Source: Candidatus Magasanikbacteria bacterium RIFCSPHIGHO2_02_FULL_47_14
GTDB taxonomy: Bacteria; Patescibacteriota; Patescibacteriia; Magasanikbacterales; UBA922
Direction: 5' to 3'
Length of the DNA stretch: 19,445 nucleotides
Assembly: GCA_001784275.1 (NCBI GenBank)
Contig: MFQB01000037.1
Span: 644-20,088, forward strand
Positions within the stretch are counted from its first letter, which is position 1, and each line of letters begins with the position of its first letter. Below, piece after piece: positions 7,469 through 13,725 of the stretch. A program made the translations under genes and the position numbers. Below the pieces are notes generated by a model. It saw nothing but the letters and a program-made list of their open reading frames with translations, had not been told where the DNA came from and ran no database searches.

Positions 7469-7497
7469 TTGACACAGTGATCAATATGTGCTATAGT
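7469..7497 (+). promoter_or_regulatory. Strong consensus promoter of candidate small RNA 1
   Basis: TTGACA (7469-7474), exactly 17 bases, then TATAGT (7492-7497). This matches the sigma70 consensus at 11 of 12 positions, one of the best promoters in the window. No long plus-strand ORF follows before the terminator at 7537-7565. Confidence 0.75.
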
Positions 7498-7503
7498 TGT
7501 AGT

Positions 7504-7565
7504 AATAATGGTAAGGTGAAAACCCAAACGCCAAGAGGAAAACCCCGATACTCTCGGGTTTTTCC
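7504..7565 (+). ncRNA. Candidate small RNA 1, unknown family
   Basis: The interval between a near-consensus promoter (7469-7497) and a strong hairpin terminator (7537-7565) predicts a rightward transcript of about 62 bases. The 5' end holds TAATGGTAAGG (7506-7516), perfectly complementary to 7624-7634 in the next predicted RNA. The only reading frame is a minimal ATG-GTA-AGG-TGA at 7508-7519, too short to call a gene, though a start-stop regulatory ORF is conceivable. I do not recognise 6S RNA, SRP RNA, tmRNA or RNase P RNA. Its existence is inferred from promoter and terminator spacing alone. Confidence 0.5.
7537..7565. terminator. Intrinsic terminator, probably bidirectional
   Basis: A 12-base arm (7537-7548) pairs with 7554-7565 with a single C-T mismatch across loop TACTC. 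The core CCCGA/TCGGG stem is followed by TTTTT on the plus strand and by TTTT on the minus strand. It can end small RNA 1 rightward and any topA read-through leftward. Confidence 0.8.
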
Positions 7566-7571
7566 TTATTA

Positions 7572-7600
7572 TAGACGTTTTTTGACCTGTGTGATATACT
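7572..7600 (+). promoter_or_regulatory. Possible promoter of candidate small RNA 2
   Basis: TAGACG (7572-7577), a 17-base spacer and TATACT (7595-7600). The -10 box is good and the -35 box is weak, with 4 of 6 consensus bases. Predicted initiation near 7607 coincides with the 5' strand of a 7-bp stem. Confidence 0.4.
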
Positions 7601-7606
7601 CATCGC

Positions 7607-7698
7607 TGTAGCGGGTACGAGGGCCTTACCATTACCATTGGCATTGGGGTATACCTCCTCGCTACATGAAGGATCCGGACTATATGTCGGGGTTTTTT
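7607..7698 (+). ncRNA. Candidate structured small RNA 2, unknown family
   Basis: The predicted transcript of about 92 bases opens with TGTAGCG (7607-7613), which pairs perfectly with CGCTACA (7660-7666). GGTA (7613-7616 region) can extend this against TACC before a bulged TCCT. The enclosed loop carries CCTTACCATTACCATT, whose first 11 bases complement the 5' end of small RNA 1. A modest hairpin (7674-7691) followed by TTTTTT ends the unit at the stop codon of the convergent topA gene. The leftward reading of the same DNA offers a 14-codon ORF (7644-7600) with a strong ribosome site, so a topA downstream peptide is the competing explanation. No known RNA family was recognised. Confidence 0.4.
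7674..7698 (+). terminator. Rightward terminator-like hairpin converging on topA
   Basis: CCGGAC (7675-7680) pairs with GTCGG (7686-7690) with one bulged G, around loop TATAT, followed by GG and six T residues (7693-7698). The T run exists only in the rightward direction, although no protein gene ends there on the plus strand. This supports a non-coding transcript. Confidence 0.5.
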
Positions 7699-9943
7699 AT
7701 TTTTCCGAGATCTGCTCCTTTTTTTGAAGTGATGGACATTCCTTGTTTGAGCATCGGACTGAATCTTTTGGTCCGAGGACCATGAGCGCTTTGCATGTTT
7801 CGCAGGTCTCGCCGGTCGGTTTGCTCCAAAGGATATTTTTGCACTCAGGGTATTGGTTGCAGCTATAAAAAGTTTTTCCGCGCTTGCTGCGGCGTTCAGC
7901 AAATTCACCTTTGCCGCACAGTGGACAGGCAACGCCGGTATTTTTTTCTCGCTTTTTAATAAATTTGCACTCCGGATAGCCGCTACAGCCAAGGAAGGTG
8001 CCGTATCGTCCATGTTTTATCGCCATTGGTTTGCCGCAGAGTTCACATACCTCGTCCGTTGTCTGCGGTTCTTGACCGGCTTCTTCAGGTGTTGGTTTTG
8101 TTGTTTTGCACGTTGGATAGTTGGAACAGGCAATGAACTTGCCATAGCGTCCTATTTTAATCACCATGGCGCTTGCACAATTTGGGCATATCTCATCGGT
8201 TGCCTCTTCAGTAATTTCTTTTTTCGAGAGTTCTGTACTTTTTTCGACGATTGTTTCGTGAAATGGCTTATAAAATAATGAGATAAGAGGTTGCCACGCT
8301 TGCTCTCCATGTGCAATCTGATCCAAACTTTCTTCCATTTGGGCGGTAAACTGATAGTCCACAATATTGGGAAAGTGATGCACCAGCAGATCGTTTACCA
8401 CAAAAGCAACGTCAGTCGGTTTCAGGCGTTTCTGTTCATCGCGTTCCACGTAATGGCGCTCTTCAATGGTTGCAATTGTCGGAGCATACGTCGATGGGCG
8501 GCCGATACTATGTTCTTCAAGTGCCTTTACCAATGTTGCGTCAGAGTATCGAGCAGGCGGTTCAGTAAAATGTTGTTCAGGCTTCAGATCATGACATATC
8601 ATTTTTTCACCTTCTCGAAGTTCAGGGAGCATCTCTTCCTTGGTAATACCCGGATAAAGCTTCATCCACCCGTCAAAAATCATGGTCTGACCAGTAGCGC
8701 GAAATGTGTATGTCGTGCCCTCTTTTTTGTCTGACTCAATGTCCAGGGTTGCTTTATTGAGTCTGGCCTCTGTCATCTGTGTCGCGACAGCTCGACGCCA
8801 AACTAAGTCATAGAGCTTATATTGGCGAGGGTCGAGATACTGTCGTATCGACTCCGGGCGGCGTGATGGATCAGTGGGGCGGATCGCTTCATGTGCCTCT
8901 TGCGCCAGTTTGCTTTTTGTATGATAGCGCCGAGGAGCATCACTAACGTATCCATCACCATATTGAGTGCGAATAAATCCATGTGCTTCTTCAATAAATT
9001 TATCCGAAAGATTCACCGAGTCGGTACGCATGTATGTGATTAAACCGGCTGAACCCTCGGTGCCAATGTCGATACCTTCATAGAGCTGTTGGGCAAGACG
9101 CATAGTCTGCTTTGCAGAAAAACCTAACTTATGGCTTGCCTGTTGCTGTAAGGTAGAGGTTGTAAACGGAGGAGGGGGAGTGCGTTTGGTTTCTTTCTTT
9201 TCCAGGCTGGTGATGATGTATGAGGCTTGACCTAAGTGGGCGAGCACCTCGCCAGCTTTCTCTTTCGAGTTGATATCGAACTTGTCCAGTTTTTTTCCAT
9301 TTTTACTGTGCAACAACGCCTGAATTTTTTCCTCCTGCGAATCTGGAGACGAAAAGGTGCCGGCAACCGTCCAATACTCCTGCGCAACAAATCCTTGAAT
9401 TTCTCGTTCTCGTTCAACAGTGAGCCGAACTGCAACTGACTGAACACGTCCGGCAGACAGCCCACGTGCGACTTTTTTCCAGAGGAGCGGGGAGAGCTCA
9501 TAGCCGACCAATCTGTCGAGCACACGTCGTGCTTGTTGTGCGTCGACGAGTTTTTGATCGATATGTCTTGGTGTTTTGAGAGCCTCGTCAATGGCATGCT
9601 TGGTGATTTCGTGAAAGACAATGCGCTCTGCTTTTTCTGGCTCAACGTCCAAAATTTGTGCCAGGTGCCAGGAGATGGCTTCTCCTTCACGGTCCTCATC
9701 CGTTGCGAAAATCACGCCGTCACTTTTTTTTGCAAGATCTTTCAGTTTTTTTATCTTGTCCTTTTTATCGGCGGGAATAACGTAGTGCGGCTCAAATGTG
9801 CCGCCTTCGGTATCAACACCCATTTTGCTTTTTGGGAGGTCCCGGACATGACCAAAAGAGGATTCAACAGTGAATCCCTTTCCTAAAAATTTTGAGATGG
9901 TTTTTGCTTTGGTGGGTGACTCAACAATAACCAATTTTTTCAT
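7697..9943 (-). CDS. topA: DNA topoisomerase I (type IA)
   Basis: A 748-residue enzyme starting MKKLVIVESPTKAKTI. The Toprim domain includes E9 and the TDEDREGE motif (81-88). The active-site tyrosine is Y304 in GLITYMRTDS. The C-terminal region has four four-cysteine zinc-ribbon repeats, at about 595-735, each of the form CxxC followed by C(x4-6)C. TopA relaxes negative supercoils by passing a strand through a transient single-strand break. I chose the ATG at 9943 over the in-frame GTG at 9952, because a promoter with its -10 box at 9958-9953 would start transcription after the GTG. The gene lies 27 bases downstream of the folC stop, so it probably has its own promoter as well as read-through. 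Confidence 0.97.
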   Translation of the reverse strand: MKKLVIVESPTKAKTISKFLGKGFTVESSFGHVRDLPKSKMGVDTEGGTFEPHYVIPADKKDKIKKLKDLAKKSDGVIFATDEDREGEAISWHLAQILDVEPEKAERIVFHEITKHAIDEALKTPRHIDQKLVDAQQARRVLDRLVGYELSPLLWKKVARGLSAGRVQSVAVRLTVEREREIQGFVAQEYWTVAGTFSSPDSQEEKIQALLHSKNGKKLDKFDINSKEKAGEVLAHLGQASYIITSLEKKETKRTPPPPFTTSTLQQQASHKLGFSAKQTMRLAQQLYEGIDIGTEGSAGLITYMRTDSVNLSDKFIEEAHGFIRTQYGDGYVSDAPRRYHTKSKLAQEAHEAIRPTDPSRRPESIRQYLDPRQYKLYDLVWRRAVATQMTEARLNKATLDIESDKKEGTTYTFRATGQTMIFDGWMKLYPGITKEEMLPELREGEKMICHDLKPEQHFTEPPARYSDATLVKALEEHSIGRPSTYAPTIATIEERHYVERDEQKRLKPTDVAFVVNDLLVHHFPNIVDYQFTAQMEESLDQIAHGEQAWQPLISLFYKPFHETIVEKSTELSKKEITEEATDEICPNCASAMVIKIGRYGKFIACSNYPTCKTTKPTPEEAGQEPQTTDEVCELCGKPMAIKHGRYGTFLGCSGYPECKFIKKREKNTGVACPLCGKGEFAERRSKRGKTFYSCNQYPECKNILWSKPTGETCETCKALMVLGPKDSVRCSNKECPSLQKKEQISEK

Positions 9944-9952
9944 ATACCACAC

Positions 9953-9981
9953 AGCATAGAGAAGATTATCTCATCTGTCAA
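9953..9981 (-). promoter_or_regulatory. topA: topA promoter inside the end of folC
   Basis: On the minus strand TTGACA (9981-9976), 17 bases, then TATGCT (9958-9953). Initiation near 9946 leaves about 3 bases before ATG 9943, so the mRNA would be essentially leaderless. The -35 box overlaps the last codons of folC. Confidence 0.65.
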
Positions 9982-11284
9982 CCTGATGACGATATTGGCC
10001 ACTCAGGAAAATTGACCCGGTGACGATGAGTACGTCTTCTTTTTTGAGTTTCGTTTGTGCAAATGTCCAAGCATCTTCAGGATCTAAAAAACACTCAACC
10101 GTTGCCCGAGGTAACAGTTTTTTACACTGACGTGCGAGGACATCCGGCGAAGCGACTTTGCGGAAGACATTGGCTGTCTGGCGAGTGCATGTGATGGTCG
10201 CTGGTTTCAAAGAGACAAGTTGGTGAACCATTGATCGTACCTGTTTATCCCCGGAGAAACCAATGATAAGATGAAGTTTCTTTTTGTTTTGCATCAGTTG
10301 CTGTGCTGCACGGACAGTGGTACGCATCTTATCCTGGTTGTGGGCGCCATCTAAAATTATTAGGGGTTTTTGTTTTACAACTTCCATCCGTAAGGGCTGC
10401 TGCGTTGCGGAGAGGCCGCGTTGGATGTGTGGAACAGAAATACCAATATACGTCGCCACATCAACACACAATGCAGCATTATACGCCTGGTGTGCACCAA
10501 CGGTTGGCAAAAAATACGTGTTTCCGTTATAGAGAAATGAGACCGTATTATTTTTTTGGACAATATTTTGTATGCCACGTGCAGACAAGACCAGGTCAGC
10601 GTGCCGCTTACGAGCCTCCCTCTCAATGACAGTCAATACTTTTTTATTTTTTTCCATGGTAAAGACACGGCATCCTTTTTTAATAATGCCGGCTTTTTCA
10701 TAAGCAATTTTTTCTTTAGTATCTCCCAACAGCTCTGTGTGATCGAGACCAATCGTTGTAATGACCGCCACATCTTTATGGGGAATAATGTTTGTCGCGT
10801 CGTATCGACCGCCACACGCCGTTTCCAACACCACCCACTGTGCTTTTTTTTGTGCAAACCAGATAAAACCAATAATCTCGGTTAACTCAAAAAAAGATAA
10901 CTTATCGTATGGCGAGGTGCGGATGTACTGATCTAACTTTGATTTAAGGAATGCGACAATTGCTATGAACTCTGCTTTGGTCATGTACCGTCGGCCCATC
11001 TTCCAGCGTTCGGTAATGATTGTCGGATGAGGAGAGTATGTGGAGCCAACGTGTTTTCCTGCCGTCTGAAGAATGTTGTGGATGAAGGCGGTTGTAGATC
11101 CTTTGCCACTCGTACCGGCAATATGAATGTAGTGCGGGATCTTTTTTTCCGGATTTCCAATCAGATCAAGAAAGAACCGCACTCGTTTGAGATAGATGCC
11201 GCAATGTCGTGGATCGGTCATGTACTCTCGTCGCGGCAGATTCGAAAGTGAGAGCAGATAGTTGTATGCCTCTGTAAAAGACAT
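9971..11284 (-). CDS. folC: Folylpolyglutamate synthase / dihydrofolate synthase family (Mur ligase superfamily)
   Basis: A 437-residue protein with the FolC layout. The N-terminal opening MSFTEAYNYLLSL is typical, followed by the ATP-binding loop GTSGKGST (57-64). The Mur-ligase centre has LETACGGRYDATN and a GLDHTELLGDT segment, and the C-terminal domain carries LDGAHNQDK. FolC adds glutamate to (dihydro)pteroate or folate, keeping the cofactor in the cytosol. ATG 11284 gives this canonical start; TTG 11296 would add four residues and leave a 3-base gap to the preceding gene. No Shine-Dalgarno sequence precedes either. The gene directly upstream encodes an ECF S-component-like membrane protein, so import and retention of a folate may be linked. 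Other Mur-like ligations cannot be excluded. Confidence 0.9.
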   Translation of the reverse strand: MSFTEAYNYLLSLSNLPRREYMTDPRHCGIYLKRVRFFLDLIGNPEKKIPHYIHIAGTSGKGSTTAFIHNILQTAGKHVGSTYSPHPTIITERWKMGRRYMTKAEFIAIVAFLKSKLDQYIRTSPYDKLSFFELTEIIGFIWFAQKKAQWVVLETACGGRYDATNIIPHKDVAVITTIGLDHTELLGDTKEKIAYEKAGIIKKGCRVFTMEKNKKVLTVIEREARKRHADLVLSARGIQNIVQKNNTVSFLYNGNTYFLPTVGAHQAYNAALCVDVATYIGISVPHIQRGLSATQQPLRMEVVKQKPLIILDGAHNQDKMRTTVRAAQQLMQNKKKLHLIIGFSGDKQVRSMVHQLVSLKPATITCTRQTANVFRKVASPDVLARQCKKLLPRATVECFLDPEDAWTFAQTKLKKEDVLIVTGSIFLSGQYRHQVDR

Positions 11285-11299
11285 ATATGCAGGCAACCA

Positions 11300-11971
11300 T
11301 TAGACGCGATATTTTGGGTGAAGTGGAAGAAAAGAAAGTTTGAACTTTGTCTTTGTAGTGATGAGACCAAGAAGGTAGTTGCAGACAATATAGGTAAGAG
11401 AAATCCCCAATGCCATAAGCATGCGTTCTTTCCATACAATCGGAATAAGCCCAATCCAGAGGCTTGCCTTCATGTTGAGTGCCCATATCCACAACGCACC
11501 ACCAACTGCATGTTGTGTAAATGTGGCCCCAAGTGCTCTGGCAAACAGAAATTTGTTGTAGAACGGATATGCAAGAAAGGGAATAGTCCAATAGAGTGCA
11601 TAGTACCAGGCCGCGCGCCCCTCTGGGTGCGCCCAAAATGCAATCATGCAGACTGCTGGTACGAGCAAAGATAACTTTGAACGTCTTGCAAAGTATAATA
11701 CCGAGAACAGCACAGGAAACAAGCGGATGGCAGTACCCATGTCCAAAGTGAATCCATGAATGCCCCAATTCACAAGTTGCATGATAAGTACACTCACTAC
11801 ACCACTTATTGAGCCTACAAATGCGCCGGCAATCGGTCCGTAAAAGTCAAAGAGACTGAATCGAATATTTTCTGCGCCAAGCAACTTGCTAAATGGCACT
11901 TGCATGGCCAGGAAGCCAACAGTAATGAGGAGTACGAAAAAGAAAAATTTTTCAGAAAAGATTTTTTTCAT
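11300..11971 (-). CDS. ECF transporter S-component-like membrane protein
   Basis: A 223-residue, strongly hydrophobic protein with about six membrane segments. After the first helix comes FSLFDFYGPIAGAFVGSISG (38-57), similar in style to the glycine-rich helix of ECF substrate-binding (S) subunits. A later segment has W-x5-IPIVWKER, with a charged pair between helices. S components bind vitamins and work with a shared EcfT and two ATPases, none of which are in this window. The spacing to folC is 15 bases and the two are likely co-transcribed, so folate or a folate precursor is a reasonable guess for the ligand, but no ligand residues could be identified. A promoter lies about 70 bases upstream. 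It could be an unrelated small membrane protein. Confidence 0.5.
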   Translation of the reverse strand: MKKIFSEKFFFFVLLITVGFLAMQVPFSKLLGAENIRFSLFDFYGPIAGAFVGSISGVVSVLIMQLVNWGIHGFTLDMGTAIRLFPVLFSVLYFARRSKLSLLVPAVCMIAFWAHPEGRAAWYYALYWTIPFLAYPFYNKFLFARALGATFTQHAVGGALWIWALNMKASLWIGLIPIVWKERMLMALGISLTYIVCNYLLGLITTKTKFKLSFLPLHPKYRV

Positions 11972-12046
11972 AAGAATTTTAAAGGGTTAAAGGGGATCCA
12001 AACAATAGAAGTGTATTTACACCATAGAAAGATATTATTTCCTTGG

Positions 12047-12075
12047 AGAATATCACGGGAGTTATTTGAGGTCAA
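12047..12075 (-). promoter_or_regulatory. Possible promoter of the S-component/folC unit
   Basis: On the minus strand TTGACC (12075-12070), 17 bases, then TATTCT (12052-12047), overlapping the dprA stop codon. Initiation near 12041 gives a leader of about 70 bases that contains a small GTGT/ACAC hairpin. I recognise no known riboswitch, including the THF class, in that leader. Confidence 0.4.
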
Positions 12076-13139
12076 TGTGCAGGCCACAGGGTTCCGCCTT
12101 TGTTTAATACCAGTCCACTGACTTCCATATAAGAAAGAATACTTCCAACCTGACTGCTCTGTAACCCGGATACCCGCACTATTTCATCGATGGTGCGGGG
12201 CTCTTGTTTGATAATCTCGAGAAGTTGTTTTTCCTGTTTGGAAAGTTTGAGTTCTCTGTTTGTTGATGTGCATGTTGTCGGAAGGCCAAGAGCTATAAGG
12301 ATATCATCAGCAGATAGCGCAATATGCGCGCCAGATTTTAGCAATAGATTTGCACCTTTCCCGGTAAAAGAGGTGATGGGATGGGGAACAGCAAACACAT
12401 CACGATTATTATCCAGCGCATACGACGCAGTAATCAATGCGCCCGAGTGTTCACCGGCCTCAACCACGAGTGTAACACTCGATAAACCCGCAATAATGCG
12501 GTTTCGTAGTGGAAAGGTAAACGTATTCGGTTGCGTGTGGGGTGGATACTCAGATATGACCGCTCCGCCTGACGATATGATCTCATGAGCCAGATGTGTG
12601 TGAGCGTGAGGATGTAGTGTACCGTCATCGATCCCACCACCGAGCACCGCGATGGTTTTTCCTTTTGCTGTCAGAGTGGTGGTATGTGCAATACTGTCTA
12701 TACCAAATGCCAGTCCACTCACAATGACCACGCCAGCTCCTGCCAGTTCACTTACCAGTTGTTCTGCTATAAGACGGCCGTATGTGGTGCACTTCCTGGA
12801 TCCAACTACAGCAACCGCAGGGCCAGGAGGCAAGTTGCCTCTGCCAAACAAACAAAGGGCCGGATCATAAACCTGTTTGAGAATCTCGGGATATGCAGGG
12901 TCGTCAACCGGGATGGTCCAGATGTCGTTTTGATCCAAAACCGACTGAAGTTGCTCTTCGTCGAGTGTTTTCTTCCAATTAAAAAATTCTTCAATCGCCT
13001 TTGGCTTCCACCCGGTGTGTCTAAAAGAAGCAGGGTTGGCTTCCCATGCCTCGTCCAGAGACGAAAAAACCGACAATAACTGCCGGTATTTATTCCAGTT
13101 GACACCCAAAAAATGCGCCAACAAAACTGTCTTGTCCAT
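12072..13139 (-). CDS. dprA: DNA processing protein DprA (Smf)
   Basis: A 355-residue protein of normal DprA length. An N-terminal helical, SAM-like region comes first. The Rossmann-type domain has VAVVGSRKCTTYG (109-121), VSGLAFGIDSIAH (140-152), FPLRNRIIAGLS (209-220) and SGALITASYAL. A C-terminal winged helix (about 295-355, with TIDEIVRVSGLQSSQV) matches the DML1-like domain. DprA binds incoming single-stranded DNA and loads RecA during natural transformation. ATG 13139 was chosen over the longer frame to 13190 because it has AAGGAGG 3 bases upstream, the clearest ribosome site in the window, and avoids overlapping pth. Its presence suggests the cell can take up and recombine DNA, though no uptake pilus genes are here. 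Confidence 0.95.
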   Translation of the reverse strand: MDKTVLLAHFLGVNWNKYRQLLSVFSSLDEAWEANPASFRHTGWKPKAIEEFFNWKKTLDEEQLQSVLDQNDIWTIPVDDPAYPEILKQVYDPALCLFGRGNLPPGPAVAVVGSRKCTTYGRLIAEQLVSELAGAGVVIVSGLAFGIDSIAHTTTLTAKGKTIAVLGGGIDDGTLHPHAHTHLAHEIISSGGAVISEYPPHTQPNTFTFPLRNRIIAGLSSVTLVVEAGEHSGALITASYALDNNRDVFAVPHPITSFTGKGANLLLKSGAHIALSADDILIALGLPTTCTSTNRELKLSKQEKQLLEIIKQEPRTIDEIVRVSGLQSSQVGSILSYMEVSGLVLNKGGTLWPAH

Positions 13140-13165
13140 ACCCCTCCTTGTTATGTAAATAAATG

Positions 13166-13720
13166 TTATCTTTGAAAACTGTGGAGCCACTTTTCTACTT
13201 CCTCAACCGCCTGTTGAAGCAGTTGTTCCACCTTCTTTCTTTCCAATAAACCAAATTTCCCCAATACAAAATCTGAAGTGTCTTCTTTTTTACCGGCGTC
13301 GGTAAGTACCCCACAACGCACACGAGTAAAATCCCGGGAGCCGACATGTTCAACAATTGATTTAGTGCCATTATGTCCTGCATCTCCGCGGTTTCGCTGA
13401 ACTTTTATTGTGCCCAACTCCAGGTCTTTGTCGTCGTGAATCACGATAATGTCATCAAGCGACAACTTGTAGTATTGCATCAACAGCCCAACAGTTTCAC
13501 CGGAACGGTTCATAAACGTCATCGGTTTTACCAGGAGAATTTTTTCTCCATCCGAGGTCTCTTCTGCCACTTCAGCATTAAATTTTTTTGAGAGCTGCCA
13601 CTGAGATACTCCACTTGCAAGATGTTGTTTATGAAAAGCATCAAGAACGCGGAAACCAACATTGTGGCGCGTTTTAGTGTAGGACTTTCCTGGATTCCCA
13701 AGCCCGATAACCAGCTTCAT
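13166..13720 (-). CDS. pth: Peptidyl-tRNA hydrolase
   Basis: A 184-residue Pth of usual bacterial length, starting MKLVIGLGNPGKSY. Active-site and substrate residues are visible: N9 in GLGNPG, H19 in TRHNVGF, N71 in KPMTFMNRSGE, D96 in VIHDDKDL, and N117 in GDAGHNGTKS. The enzyme cleaves the ester bond of peptidyl-tRNA that drops off the ribosome, recycling the tRNA. The gene begins 5 bases after der and ends 26 bases before the dprA ATG. No strong Shine-Dalgarno sequence is seen, so translation may be coupled to der. Confidence 0.97.
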   Translation of the reverse strand: MKLVIGLGNPGKSYTKTRHNVGFRVLDAFHKQHLASGVSQWQLSKKFNAEVAEETSDGEKILLVKPMTFMNRSGETVGLLMQYYKLSLDDIIVIHDDKDLELGTIKVQRNRGDAGHNGTKSIVEHVGSRDFTRVRCGVLTDAGKKEDTSDFVLGKFGLLERKKVEQLLQQAVEEVEKWLHSFQR

Positions 13721-13725
13721 AGCTG

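Larger units (their letters stand above)
7382..7696. other. Gene-poor interval between rel and topA
   Basis: This 315-base stretch has no long ORF. It contains, left to right: the rel promoter (leftward), a short inverted repeat, a strong rightward promoter with a terminator about 40 bases after its predicted start, a second weaker rightward promoter with a stem-loop unit, and a rightward terminator-like hairpin at the topA stop. On the minus strand a 14-codon ORF at 7644-7600 (peptide MPMVMVRPSYPLQR) has GAGGAGG 9 bases upstream. The signals fit two small RNAs, a small peptide gene behind topA, or both. Confidence 0.7.

Noticed and set aside
7500..7700. SRP RNA, 6S RNA or other known housekeeping RNA in the rel-topA interval
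   Set aside because: The conserved SRP GGAAGCAGC-type apical motif is absent, the units are too short for 6S, tmRNA or RNase P RNA, and no tRNA fold is possible.
7853..8278. 141-codon plus-strand frame opposite the topA zinc fingers
   Set aside because: Its Phe- and Ala-rich composition mirrors the Lys and Cys codons of topA, and no promoter or ribosome site is seen.
11166..11768. 200-codon open frame on the minus strand overlapping the S-component gene and folC
   Set aside because: It lies in another frame of two well-supported genes, is rich in Cys, Ser and His without domain pattern, and has no start signal.
11972..12041. Riboswitch in the leader of the S-component gene
   Set aside because: The leader is only about 70 bases with a 4-bp GTGT/ACAC hairpin, and I recognise no conserved core of the THF, TPP or other vitamin riboswitches.
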